A stretch of DNA of 57,226 bases from Candidatus Woesearchaeota archaeon (GCA_016181265.1 JACOZP010000009.1:1-57226); one strand, 5' to 3'. Counted from the stretch's first letter, positions 1 to 9,841 are shown. Numbers and translations are program-made. Notes: generated by a model from the sequence alone, not told the origin.

Positions 1-21
1 AACTATCAGTTTTCTGGAACA

Positions 22-87
22 GCGACCGAGTCGCTTGTTTCTGACGCTGAGCTTTCCACTCGTGAACACACGAGGAGAAAGCTCAGC
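22..87. repeat. Tandem hairpins at window edge (A)
   Basis: GCGAC/GTCGC (22-34); GCTGAGCTTTC (46-56)/GAAAGCTCAGC (77-87) enclosing CTCGT/ACGAG. Confidence 0.85.
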
Positions 88-144
88 TTCTACAGAGCCT
101 GAAAATTCATAATCCTTATTAATCTCCTCCATCAAGAAGCACTA

Positions 145-798
145 ATGAATAAAAAAATAGTTATTGTCGGGGCGGGAGGACAGGGCAAAAATATTTCGCT
201 GCTTATCGAGCAGATTGGGGGATGGGATATTTTAGGATATGTTGACGATAACCCTCAGTTGAAAGGAAGTATGGTTCGGGGGTATCTAGTCCTGGGCTCT
301 TTTCAGGATGTTTTTAACTCATTGAACAATGTTGCTGTCGTTTTTGCTATTGGTAAAAGCGAAATTGTTAAAGAAAAAGTCTCCTTGTTGAAGTCTATGC
401 GGAAAGATTTATCATTCCCTAACATTATTCACCCCACTGTAAGTTTTAGTGCAAAAGATGTAGCCATCGGTGAAGGAAATGTTATTAATGCTAATGTGGT
501 CCTGACGACAGGAATTGCTCTGGGCAGTTTTAACTATTTTAATCGCTGTAGTAGTGTTAGTCATGATGTTTCAATAGGAAGTTTTTGTTTTATTCATGCG
601 GGTGTTCATCTTTCCGGAAATTGTGTAATCGGAGATAATGTCTGGCTCGGGGTCAATTCGACGCTCATCGAAGGACTGAAAATAGGCAGTGACGCAACTG
701 TTGGTGCAGGAGCGGTTGTTCTAAATGATGTGAGAGCCAGAGCGATTGTTGTAGGTAATCCCGCGAAGATTCTTCGTTTTAAAAACGAAGATAAATGA
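145..798 (+). CDS. neuD: NeuD/PglD-like sugar O-/N-acyltransferase (left-handed beta-helix)
   Basis: N-term VIVGAGGQGK Rossmann-like motif, C-term hexapeptide repeats (IGDNVWLGVNSTLIEGLKIGSDATVGAGAVV), NPAK terminus; next to neuB. Confidence 0.85.
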   Translation: MNKKIVIVGAGGQGKNISLLIEQIGGWDILGYVDDNPQLKGSMVRGYLVLGSFQDVFNSLNNVAVVFAIGKSEIVKEKVSLLKSMRKDLSFPNIIHPTVSFSAKDVAIGEGNVINANVVLTTGIALGSFNYFNRCSSVSHDVSIGSFCFIHAGVHLSGNCVIGDNVWLGVNSTLIEGLKIGSDATVGAGAVVLNDVRARAIVVGNPAKILRFKNEDK

Positions 799-804
799 AA
801 ACAA

Positions 805-1716
805 ATGAAAACCATAGTTACTGGTGTGTTGTATCGCGGTGTCGAGTCGTTTCTTCAGGATTATTTTGAGAGTATAGCAGGACAATCGACCAAGGAATTC
901 CAACTTTATCTCTTTAATAATCATCAAGATTCCTCTTTTAATCTCGAACGTTGGACATCATTTATCTCCGGTATTCATTTGACAGTTATTGATATCCCTG
1001 GCCGACCCGTGCCACCCCCTACTCTGCGTCAATATATGGTTGACATTCTCAGAACTCAAAGAGCTGATTTCCTCATTTTTACTGATACTGATGATTATTT
1101 TGACCAGAAAAGGTTTGAAATGACAATCAAAGCGTTACGGGAAAATGATATTGTTTTTAATGATTTAACTCCCTTTGATTCTGAGACGAAGCAACGAAAA
1201 TTATCTATTTTTTCTCAGAGACCGATCTCTACGATAACTTTTAAAGATATCCTTGATTATAATCTTCTGGGCTATTCTCATACGGGGATAAAAGCACGTT
1301 GTTTAGATAGAGCTCTTCCCTTACCAATGGATGCGGCGTCTAAAGTCACTGATTGGTTTTTCTTCGGCGGACTGCTTTCTCAGGGGTTACGGGCGACATT
1401 CGTTCCTGGGACAACTACGTATTATCGACAATATGCAGAGAATACTGCGGGGATTGTCGAGACTTTTGACGAGCAAAAAATTCGATCAGGTGTAAAAGTT
1501 AAGAAAAGTTATTATCAATATCTACTTCCCAATCTTGATCTAAAATCTGCTTTGTCGATCAGTACTCGTCTTCAGAAGATCAAACAGTTGGAGAAAGAGT
1601 TGTCCGATCCAGAGAAAATGAGAAAGTACCTAAAGCAGGTTAATGCGAAGGTACAACAGCAGAAGATGTATTGGTGGGAACAGATTGATTTTAGCTTTTT
1701 AGATGATGTACCCTAG
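805..1716 (+). CDS. Family 2-like glycosyltransferase (GT-A)
   Basis: FIFTDTDDYF DxD-type motif, context of glycan cluster. Confidence 0.7.
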   Translation: MKTIVTGVLYRGVESFLQDYFESIAGQSTKEFQLYLFNNHQDSSFNLERWTSFISGIHLTVIDIPGRPVPPPTLRQYMVDILRTQRADFLIFTDTDDYFDQKRFEMTIKALRENDIVFNDLTPFDSETKQRKLSIFSQRPISTITFKDILDYNLLGYSHTGIKARCLDRALPLPMDAASKVTDWFFFGGLLSQGLRATFVPGTTTYYRQYAENTAGIVETFDEQKIRSGVKVKKSYYQYLLPNLDLKSALSISTRLQKIKQLEKELSDPEKMRKYLKQVNAKVQQQKMYWWEQIDFSFLDDVP

Positions 1717-1757
1717 TTTAATTAACTTTATATAGGCTGGTTTCGCATACTATTTTA

Positions 1758-3338
1758 ATGACGAAACGCTACGCTCTTGTTGTGCAACTTCCCGAGATCA
1801 TTAAGGAAGGAGCAATGACTCTCACTAAAGAGATTATGCAAAAGTTTAATGTTCCTAATATCTGGTTCTATCCACCACATATTCCAATTAAGTATGGTTT
1901 TAACTTTGATGATGAGGAAAAGTTAAAGCGTATTGTGGGAGTATTCAATAAGACTCTTTCTGCTTTTCATGTAGAAATTGCAGGCTTACGGTCGGGGAGT
2001 AAGCTGTTCCATTTAGCAGTTACACCTAACTCAATGTTAAAAGAAGTGCAGCGACAGCTTCACGCTACCCTCAGAGAAAAACTCCCTCTGGAGGACTTTC
2101 GACTCGAGGAAAGTTCTGATAATTATGAGTTTCATTTCAGTTTAGCTGAGAGTACTGTTGATGAAAGAAAGGTTGAGGAAATACGTCGCTTTATTGAAAC
2201 CAAAAATATGCATTTCTCGTTTACGGCAAGAAGCATTGGTATTATGGTTAAAGAAGGAGATGCTTTTGTTGATTTGTCTTTGGAGGCAACTCCATCAAGT
2301 GTTTATCAAAGGCTAACTAATCCACAGAGGCCATTTATTATTGCTGAGATCGGTTCTAATCATAATGGTGATCTTGCTAAAGCGAAGCAGCTAATCGACG
2401 TTGCCGTAGAAGCGGGCTGCGATGCAGTAAAATTTCAGTCTTGGGATTATAATAGCCTTTTTTCACAAAGTGTGTTTGATGCACATAAAGACTTTACGGC
2501 GAAGGGAATTGATGTCGTTAGTCTGGAAGCTGTTCAAAAGAAATTGGCGTTGTCTAAAGAGGATCACGTCGAATTAAAGAACTATGCTGACAAAAAAGAG
2601 ATTCTATTTTTTTCTTATCCCTTGAGTACAAAGCATGTTGATTGGTTAGTTGAACTTGATGTTCCTTTTATTAAAGTTGGTTCTCCCGACTTACCTAATC
2701 TCCCCCTATTAAAGTATATTGCTCAACAGGGAAAACCAATTATTCTCTCTGTGGGGATGGGTATGCTCGCTGAAATTGAACGTGCCCTTGAAACTATTTA
2801 CTCGCAAGGCAACAAACAAGTAATCTTACTCCATTGTGTAGCCGTATACCCACCGAAGAATGAAGAGAATAATTTACGAAATATCCCTATGTTGAAAGCC
2901 GCATTTGATGTTCCCGTTGGTTTTTCGGATCACTCAACAAGTACGGCTATTCCTGCCGCTGCGATCGCTCTCGGAGCTACAGTGATTGAGAAACACATTA
3001 AATTAGACGATCATCATTGTCGGGACGAAGCAGTGTCTCTTACTCCCGCCGAGTTGAAAAGACTAGTGAAAGATGTCCGTGACGTAGCAGCATCGCTGGG
3101 AGCAAGTAAAAAGATTCTTTCCGAGGATGAGAAGAAAAGACGTGTCTCCACTTTCGGCCGAAGAAGTATTCTTACAAATAAAGTGATGACAGCAGGTGAA
3201 ATAGTCACTGAATCAAATGTTGTTTTCAAAAGACCAGGGACAGGAATTTCTGTAGATAAGCTGGAATTTGTTATTGGCAGGAAACTGAAGGCGGCTAAGG
3301 GACCCGAGGAAGTAATTATGTGGGATGATCTAGAGTAG
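1758..3338 (+). CDS. neuB: NeuB-family nonulosonate synthase with C-terminal SAF domain and an N-terminal ~185-aa 2H-phosphoesterase-like extension
   Basis: FIIAEIGSNHNGDLAKAKQLIDVAVEAGCDAVKFQ, GFSDHS, IEKHIKLD; SAF-like tail RRSILTNKVMTAGEIVTESNVVFKRPG; N-term has PPHIPIKYGF and FHFSLAES resembling 2H motifs. Confidence 0.85.
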   Translation: MTKRYALVVQLPEIIKEGAMTLTKEIMQKFNVPNIWFYPPHIPIKYGFNFDDEEKLKRIVGVFNKTLSAFHVEIAGLRSGSKLFHLAVTPNSMLKEVQRQLHATLREKLPLEDFRLEESSDNYEFHFSLAESTVDERKVEEIRRFIETKNMHFSFTARSIGIMVKEGDAFVDLSLEATPSSVYQRLTNPQRPFIIAEIGSNHNGDLAKAKQLIDVAVEAGCDAVKFQSWDYNSLFSQSVFDAHKDFTAKGIDVVSLEAVQKKLALSKEDHVELKNYADKKEILFFSYPLSTKHVDWLVELDVPFIKVGSPDLPNLPLLKYIAQQGKPIILSVGMGMLAEIERALETIYSQGNKQVILLHCVAVYPPKNEENNLRNIPMLKAAFDVPVGFSDHSTSTAIPAAAIALGATVIEKHIKLDDHHCRDEAVSLTPAELKRLVKDVRDVAASLGASKKILSEDEKKRRVSTFGRRSILTNKVMTAGEIVTESNVVFKRPGTGISVDKLEFVIGRKLKAAKGPEEVIMWDDLE

Positions 3339-3339
3339 G

Positions 3340-3725
3340 TCAATGATTTTTTTCTCCAGCTAAATTGCTTCTTATTTTTTCTGTAAGTGAGAAATCGGTA
3401 CTCTTCTTTGGTTTATGCAAGAAGACGTTATACCCTTTCTCATCAAATCGTGGGACGAGATGCCAGTGAACTTGTTTTACATTAAATAGGTTAAATATAC
3501 CTTTTCGATTTTAAACGTCTTTATTAACGCATTTCTCACTTCGTTCACTTTGTCCATTAAATATTCATAATCATTTTTGGAGAGCAGATGCAAGTCCTGC
3601 ACTGTTTTTTTCCACACAATTATGGTGTGTCCCTTAACGATGGGATAATTTGCCAGGCAAGCATACAATTTAGTATCCTCATAAATCATTGCTTCTTTTT
3701 GCGGTATTGGTAGTCTTTCATTCAT
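3340..3725 (-). pseudogene. HIT family protein split by a frameshift near 3485
   Basis: Frame 1: MNERLPIPQKEAMIYEDTKLYACLANYPIVKGHTIIVWKKTVQDL...EKVYLTYL; -1 frame continues NVKQVHWHLVPRFDEKGYNVFLHKPKKSTDFSLTEKIRSNLAGEKNH*. Confidence 0.7.
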
Positions 3726-3791
3726 GAAGAGAAATAAGTCTAGTAAGTATATAACATTTTAGAAAAAAATAATCTAAAGATTAAAACGCGG

Positions 3792-3855
3792 AGTATTCCA
3801 CCACTCTTTTGAGTGGTGGTTTGCGAGCAAACCACTTATTTATTTGTGGAATACT
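3792..3855. repeat. Complex inverted repeat with competing internal hairpins
   Basis: agtattccac (3792-3801) pairs gtggaatact (3846-3855); inside ccaccactc/gagtggtgg and gtggtttgc/gcaaaccac. Confidence 0.8.
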
Positions 3856-4138
3856 TGCGGGTTCAAAATTAGGCATGGCCTATTTTGATAACTAAAATTT
3901 GTAAACATTAGCAGATACTTGATATCTTATTCCTGTAACATCAAACTCTGCAGGATCTCCCAATCCCTTTCTTTCCACTAAAAATAGTCTTGTTGATTCA
4001 TCTGCTTGATATCTATCGGCGGCTTTCCGAATTAAGCTTTCTTTAACTTCATCATTCTCCCTATCACCGGTTTTATAACACCAGTAAAATGGTTAAAATA
4101 CATTGTGAAATGGTGTTCTCAAAGATATATATCAAAAA

Positions 4139-4764
4139 CTAATTGGTTCTCTTCTTCATTAGAAATTCTGCAATATCAAAATCGATTTGGGTATCGATAT
4201 CAACTGATCATACACTGCTCCATTTGGGGAAAATACTTTTTGATAATCTGCTCTGTTTTTAAGGACAATCTCTCCCGTATTATAATTTTCAATTCTTCCA
4301 TCTGCTTTAATAATTCTTGCCCGTTCGATGGGGTGTTCGTATTCAACAACGCTGATCACTGAATCAGCACTTTTCTCCAGAAAGAGCGCGATAGCGTTGT
4401 CGATATCTTCAACGGTCCTCAAAGGAGATGTTGGCTGCAGCACAACAAATAGATCTGCTTTATAGCCTTCTTCTGTTTCCAGACGTTGTAACGTGTAGAT
4501 ATAATTATCAACGGCCAATGCGGTGTCGGTAGCCAATTCGACGGGCCGCATAAAAGGGATTTCAGCTCCATATTCCCGGCCAACAGCTGCGATCTGCACA
4601 TCGTCTGTGGAAAGAATGATTCTGGTGATATATTTTGATTTCTTTGCTTCTTCAATAGCATAAGCAATTAATGGTTTCCCTAAAAGAATTTTAATATTCT
4701 TGCCAGGGAGGCCTTTCGATCCTCCTCGTGCAGGGATGATGGCGATGATGTTTTTTTCTTTCAT
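4139..4764 (-). pseudogene. neuA: CMP-nonulosonate cytidylyltransferase (NeuA-like), C-terminus damaged by deletion and frameshift
   Basis: IIAIIPARGGSKGLPGKNIKILLGKPLIAYAI, STDD, LQPTSPLRTVEDI; reading ends NGAVYDQLISIPK...*; the conserved end VDIDTQIDFDIAEFLMKKRTN* lies in another frame. Confidence 0.75.
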
Positions 4765-4782
4765 CTTTGGCTTCGATTTTTT

Positions 4783-5925
4783 CTATTTTCTCTGGGTGGA
4801 GAACAATTCCTCCACAACGTCAGCAAGACGTTTTCCGGCTTCTCCATCGACTGCGAATCTCTTTCGATTTGTACGGAGAATATTACTTTCTAAGTCGATT
4901 GGGGAACAGCAGAGTCGGACGAGTTCAGGGATTTCATTCCAATGTTGAGTATAAGGAATGGCTCTTCTGTCAACGGCAGGAAAAGGGTGGATTTCGTCGA
5001 TACCTGGTAGAAGAGCTCCTGTGTTTCTGTCTAAAAGACAAGCCTCGGTGAGTACCGTACTTCTACTTGCAAGGATAGAAGTAGAAGCAAGCATAAGTTC
5101 TTCTGCTGAACCGGCTTGTGGTGGCGAATATACGAAATCATGGTGGTTAACGAGTTTTTCCGTCTCTCCCATTTCCCGCGGGTGAGGTTTTACTACTAAG
5201 CGTAGACCTAAATCAGAGGCTGCTTCAAAAACTGCTGTGGTTATCGCCAGCTCGTAGCCGAGCCAAGCAGGGTCCCTACTTAAATTAACATTTGTCGAGA
5301 AATAACTATAAATTGTTTCGGGTAGGATTACTCCTTCTCTTCTCATAGCAGTTAAGTATGCTTCTCTTTTACGATTATCGTATGAATCTTTTTTAAGTTG
5401 AAGCTCATCGAATGCCGTCCAACCGACAATTCTCGTTCTGGCAGCTACTTTTTGGCCTACGTCATCTCCTAATTCATTTACCAACGTTTCGCGACATTGC
5501 TCATCCATGATGGCTAAGACTGTGGGGTAGTCTTCAATCCCACTACCAAAGAGATGCGCATAGTTCCCGTCTCTTGTGTTTACAGAGATGGAGGGAATAT
5601 TTTTTTGATTTGCTGCATTTACAAAATAGCGATCTGATGTACCTTCTCCAGAAGCACCAGTGATCACGCAGTCAAAACCACTTACTAATCTGTTGATGTC
5701 TTCTGGAGACGGTTGGACAAGATTATATTTCAGATCTCCAAATCCTTTTGCCTCACTTTCATTTCCAGTGGCGTATATTGTCACAGCGTGGCTGCGAGCT
5801 TGTAGTTCATGGATACCTGTCCTCAGAGATTTTCCTGCTAGAGTTTCTTTAGCAGTAGCAAGTATATTCATATAAGGAAATGCTTTTAATTGATTTATAT
5901 AACTTATGGAATAAAGTATTTTCAT
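4783..5925 (-). CDS. GT-B-fold glycosyltransferase/epimerase-like protein
   Basis: VVKPHPRE motif, two Rossmann-like halves; glycan cluster context. Confidence 0.5.
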   Translation of the reverse strand: MKILYSISYINQLKAFPYMNILATAKETLAGKSLRTGIHELQARSHAVTIYATGNESEAKGFGDLKYNLVQPSPEDINRLVSGFDCVITGASGEGTSDRYFVNAANQKNIPSISVNTRDGNYAHLFGSGIEDYPTVLAIMDEQCRETLVNELGDDVGQKVAARTRIVGWTAFDELQLKKDSYDNRKREAYLTAMRREGVILPETIYSYFSTNVNLSRDPAWLGYELAITTAVFEAASDLGLRLVVKPHPREMGETEKLVNHHDFVYSPPQAGSAEELMLASTSILASRSTVLTEACLLDRNTGALLPGIDEIHPFPAVDRRAIPYTQHWNEIPELVRLCCSPIDLESNILRTNRKRFAVDGEAGKRLADVVEELFSTQRK

Positions 5926-5966
5926 TCATAAACTTAATAAGAGGAACGCTATAACCTGTGTTACCC

Positions 5967-7085
5967 ATGAGATATTGTGTAAAATGCGTTCAGCCTGATA
6001 CTCGACCAGGAATTAAATTTAATGACGAAGGAGTTTGTCCCGCATGTGTCTACGCTGAAAATATGAAATCCATAGACTGGACAGAGCGAAAGAAAGAATT
6101 AATGAAACTTGTTGAAGAGCATAAGAAACATAACAAGCTTCTTCAATATGATTGTATCATCGGAGTCAGTGGCGGAAAAGATAGTACGAGGCAGGCGCTT
6201 TATGTGAAAGAGGTATTAGGATTGAAACCTCTGCTAGTTTGTTGTACTTATCCTCCAGAGCAGCAGACAGAGCGCGGAGCTTATAACTTGGGGAATCTGA
6301 TATCTCAGGGTTTTGATACGATTTCAGTTAGTCCTAGCCCCCACATTTGGAAACGTTTAATGAGACAAGGATTTTTAAAATATGGGAACTGGGCGCGCTC
6401 GACAGAGATGGCTCTTTTTGCCAGCGTTCCTCGGGTAGCGATTGCCTATCACATTCCACTCATTTTCTGGGGTGAAAATCCAGCAACACAATTCGGAAAT
6501 CTCGGAGTCGGATCACTTAATTGGAATGGTAACTTAATGAGGAATAGCAATACTATCTCCGGCGGTCCGGATGTTCTTCTAGAGCAAGACATGCATGAGA
6601 ATGATATTATCTGGTACCGCTACCCTTCTCTTACAGAAATGGAACAAGCTAATTTACAGATTGTTTACCTTGGCTATTTTTGGAAAGATTGGAGCAAGTT
6701 AAATAACGGAAATTTTTCAATAGCACATGGTTTAGAGATACGAGACGATCCTCCGGAAAATCAAGGTGCACTAAATCCTTTTGATGCTCTTGATGATGAT
6801 TTTGTTGTTGTTAACCAAATGATAAAACATATTAAGTACGGTTTTGGCAAGGTGACAGATGAAGTTTGTGAACAGATTCGGGTTGGAACATTAACTCGCG
6901 CGGAGGGGGTTGAGCTTGTTAAAAAGTATGATGGGAGATGTGCTTCCTCATATATTCAACGCTTTTGTAAATACATTGACATTTCTGGAGATACTTTCTG
7001 GGAAGTTGTGGAATCTTTCCGTAATCAAGATGTTTGGACAAAGGATCCAGTCGCGGGGTGGAAATTAAAGTGTCCTCTCAAATAG
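5967..7085 (+). CDS. N-acetyl sugar amidotransferase (WbpG/PseA family), copy 1
   Basis: CVKCVQPDTRPGIKFNDEGVCPAC Zn-binding N-term, CIIGVSGGKDSTRQAL PP-loop, IFWGENPATQFG. Confidence 0.88.
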   Translation: MRYCVKCVQPDTRPGIKFNDEGVCPACVYAENMKSIDWTERKKELMKLVEEHKKHNKLLQYDCIIGVSGGKDSTRQALYVKEVLGLKPLLVCCTYPPEQQTERGAYNLGNLISQGFDTISVSPSPHIWKRLMRQGFLKYGNWARSTEMALFASVPRVAIAYHIPLIFWGENPATQFGNLGVGSLNWNGNLMRNSNTISGGPDVLLEQDMHENDIIWYRYPSLTEMEQANLQIVYLGYFWKDWSKLNNGNFSIAHGLEIRDDPPENQGALNPFDALDDDFVVVNQMIKHIKYGFGKVTDEVCEQIRVGTLTRAEGVELVKKYDGRCASSYIQRFCKYIDISGDTFWEVVESFRNQDVWTKDPVAGWKLKCPLK

Positions 7086-7735
7086 ATGTAGTCGTGATTG
7101 ATTATGGTGTTGGTAATATCCTTTCCATAACTAATGCTCTCACGACTCTTGGTTATGATTTTGTTGTTTCTAATAAAAAGGAAGATATTACCCGCGCTCA
7201 GGCTTTAATTCTACCGGGAGTGGGAGCATTTAACGAGGCAATGCAAAATCTTCAGCAGTTGAATTTAATCGAACTCTTACGAGAAGAAGTACTGCTTAAA
7301 GAGAAGCCATTATTAGGAATATGCTTAGGAATGCAGGTTCTCGCAGAAGAATCTGAAGAAAATGGAATTCACCGTGGTCTCGGTTTAATCCCCGGGCGGG
7401 TTATTAAACTTGAAGGTGATGATGTTGTTCGTATTCCTCATGTTGGGTGGAATGACGTTGTAGCTTGGAAGAATTCTCCTTTGTTTTTAAATATGGAAAG
7501 AAGTCCCCATTTCTATTTTGATCATAGTTACCACTTTATTTGTGACCGGACTATCGTGGCGGGAACGACGTTGCATGGTCAAGAAATTGTTGCTGCCGTA
7601 CAGAAAGGAAATATCTTTGGGGTTCAGTTTCACCCGGAGAAGAGTCAAAATAACGGTTTGCGCCTCTACCGAAATTTTTTTAATTACATTAAAAATTATC
7701 ATCCTCAACATGTTAAAGAAACGAATCATAGCTAA
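7070..7735 (+). CDS. hisH: Glutamine amidotransferase subunit HisH (probable GTG start)
   Basis: VIDYGVGNILSI, LLGICLGMQVLAEESEE, FGVQFHPEKSQNNG. Confidence 0.92.
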   Translation: MSSQIDVVVIDYGVGNILSITNALTTLGYDFVVSNKKEDITRAQALILPGVGAFNEAMQNLQQLNLIELLREEVLLKEKPLLGICLGMQVLAEESEENGIHRGLGLIPGRVIKLEGDDVVRIPHVGWNDVVAWKNSPLFLNMERSPHFYFDHSYHFICDRTIVAGTTLHGQEIVAAVQKGNIFGVQFHPEKSQNNGLRLYRNFFNYIKNYHPQHVKETNHS

Positions 7736-8582
7736 TTTGGTTGTCAGAGATGGCATCGTTGTACAAAGCATCGGATTTGAGAGATATCTCCCCGTAGGGA
7801 AACCCGAAGTAGCAGTTGAATTCCTTAATGCTTGGGGTATTGATGAGATTATCATCGCAGATATCAATGCGGGTATAGAAAGGCGTATCCCTGATTTACA
7901 AATGATCTCTTCTATTTCAAAAAAATGCTTTGTTCCGGTAACAGTTGCAGGGGGTATAAAATCCATTGAGATGATGAGGGAATTAATTCGCTGTGGAGCA
8001 GATAAAATTGCAATTAACACTGCTGCTGTCGAACATCCCTCTTTAATTTCTGAGGGTGCAGAAGTATTTGGGTCACAGTGTATTGTTGTTTCTATTGATG
8101 TTCGTAAGAACAGTGAGGGGAAGTATGAAGTCTTTTCGCGGGGAGGAAGAAGACCCACAGGGCTTAACCCCGTTGAGTTTGCCCAGACCTGTGAGCAGCT
8201 CGGTGCGGGCGAAATAATCATCAATTCTATTGACCGCGATGGATCCAGAAAAGGATACGACCTCTCTCTCGTTGCCTCTGTCTCTGATGCAGTCTCTATT
8301 CCAGTTATCGCTCTGGGGGGAGCAGGCCATCCTCGTCATTTTGTTGACGCTCTTACTACTGGAAAAGCAACCGCTGCGGCTGCAGGAAATTTTTTCCACT
8401 TCTGTGAACAGAGTGTTGTCCTAACCAAGGAATTCTTAACCCGCAATCAAGTTAATGTCCGGCACGATACTTATGCCCAATACGCTGATTTTCTCTTTGA
8501 TGGTGGAGGAAGAATTCAGCGAAGATCCGATGATGAATTACAGGGTCTTCGTTTTAAATTTCTTCCGAAGGAGTCCATATGA
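7710..8582 (+). CDS. hisF: HisF-like synthase subunit
   Basis: MLKKRIIANLVVRDGIVVQS, VTVAGGIKSIEMMRELIRCGADKIAINTAA, IIINSIDRDGSRKGYD. Confidence 0.9.
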   Translation: MLKKRIIANLVVRDGIVVQSIGFERYLPVGKPEVAVEFLNAWGIDEIIIADINAGIERRIPDLQMISSISKKCFVPVTVAGGIKSIEMMRELIRCGADKIAINTAAVEHPSLISEGAEVFGSQCIVVSIDVRKNSEGKYEVFSRGGRRPTGLNPVEFAQTCEQLGAGEIIINSIDRDGSRKGYDLSLVASVSDAVSIPVIALGGAGHPRHFVDALTTGKATAAAAGNFFHFCEQSVVLTKEFLTRNQVNVRHDTYAQYADFLFDGGGRIQRRSDDELQGLRFKFLPKESI

Positions 8583-9835
8583 AATATTGCCAACGTTGCC
8601 TTTATCCTGTAAATCACCCACTGCGCTTGACTTTTGATGAAGAAGGGGTATGTAGTGGCTGTCGTGTTCACGAGGAGAAAGATAACGGAATTTTCTGGGA
8701 TACCCAGAGAAAGCGTTTGGGGGAAATCCTCTCTGCTTTTAAGAGTACCTCTCAGAGCCAATACGATTGTATCATTCCGGTAAGTGGTTCCCGTGATTCT
8801 TACTTTATCGTTCATTTAATCAAGAAGGTATTTGGAATGAAGCCACTTCTTGTTACCTATAACAAACAGTACAATACTGACATTGGGATTCGTAATCTCG
8901 CATATCTTAGAACTCTTTTTGATTGCGATCTTTTGACAATGACGGTTAGTCCGGAAACTGTAAAGAGAATAACTCGAGTTACTCTTCAGAAGATGGGCAG
9001 TATTTACTGGCATTGTCTTGCTGGTCAAACTGTTTTTCCTGTTCAAGTTGCTGTGCGTTTTAAGATCCCCCTCATCATTTGGGGGGCGCATCAAGGAGTT
9101 GATCAAGTAGGAATGTTCTCTCATCTTGACGAAGTGGAAATGACCAGGAAATATAGAAAAGAACATGACTTAATGGGATTCGAAGCTGAGGATTTAATTG
9201 ATGAGGCGATGGGGTTAACAGCGAGTGACTTGTCTCCCTACTTCTACCCTCATGATAAAGAAATCGAGATGGTCGGTGTTCGAGGAATTTATTTAAATAA
9301 TTATATCCGCTGGGATTCCAAGAGACAGCATGAAGAGATGATCAAACTCTATGGGTATGAAACAACCCCCCAGCAGAGAACATTTGATACCTATAATGAT
9401 GTTGATTGTTATACTTATTCGGATGTTCATGATTATATCAAATTTTTAAAGTATGGTTTTGGCAAGGCGACTGACCATGCCTGTCGGGAGATTAGATTGG
9501 GACGAATGAGTCGGGAAGAAGGGATAGAAGTAGTAAAACAGTACGAGGATAAAAAGCCAAAATATCTCCCCCTTTTTTTGGAATGGTTAGGGATCACAGA
9601 GAAAGGCTTTTATTATTTTATTAACCGTCATCGTGATCCTACAATCTGGCTGAAAATGGATGGCGGTCTCTGGCAGCTGAAAGACTCGATTATCAACTAT
9701 AAAGAAGATAGCAACGTTAATCAAGTTCGTTTACCTGTGAGAGAAAAATGTACATTTCAATGTACTCCGCTAAGAGCGACTTCGTTAGGGGATAAGTACA
9801 TTCTTATCGGGCGCGGTTTTGTTGATTCTAAATAA
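8579..9835 (+). CDS. N-acetyl sugar amidotransferase (WbpG/PseA family), copy 2
   Basis: MKYCQRCLYPVNHPLRLTFDEEGVCSGC, CIIPVSGSRDSYFIVHL, KFLKYGFGKATDHACREIR shared with copy 1 (KHIKYGFGKVTDEVCEQIR). Confidence 0.88.
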   Translation: MKYCQRCLYPVNHPLRLTFDEEGVCSGCRVHEEKDNGIFWDTQRKRLGEILSAFKSTSQSQYDCIIPVSGSRDSYFIVHLIKKVFGMKPLLVTYNKQYNTDIGIRNLAYLRTLFDCDLLTMTVSPETVKRITRVTLQKMGSIYWHCLAGQTVFPVQVAVRFKIPLIIWGAHQGVDQVGMFSHLDEVEMTRKYRKEHDLMGFEAEDLIDEAMGLTASDLSPYFYPHDKEIEMVGVRGIYLNNYIRWDSKRQHEEMIKLYGYETTPQQRTFDTYNDVDCYTYSDVHDYIKFLKYGFGKATDHACREIRLGRMSREEGIEVVKQYEDKKPKYLPLFLEWLGITEKGFYYFINRHRDPTIWLKMDGGLWQLKDSIINYKEDSNVNQVRLPVREKCTFQCTPLRATSLGDKYILIGRGFVDSK

Positions 9836-9841
9836 GAATGC

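Noticed and set aside
4105-5185. Plus-strand ORFs 4105-4362, 4700-4948, 4767-5051, 4958-5185
   Set aside because: Antisense to NeuA and the GT-B protein, whose reading frames carry clear motifs
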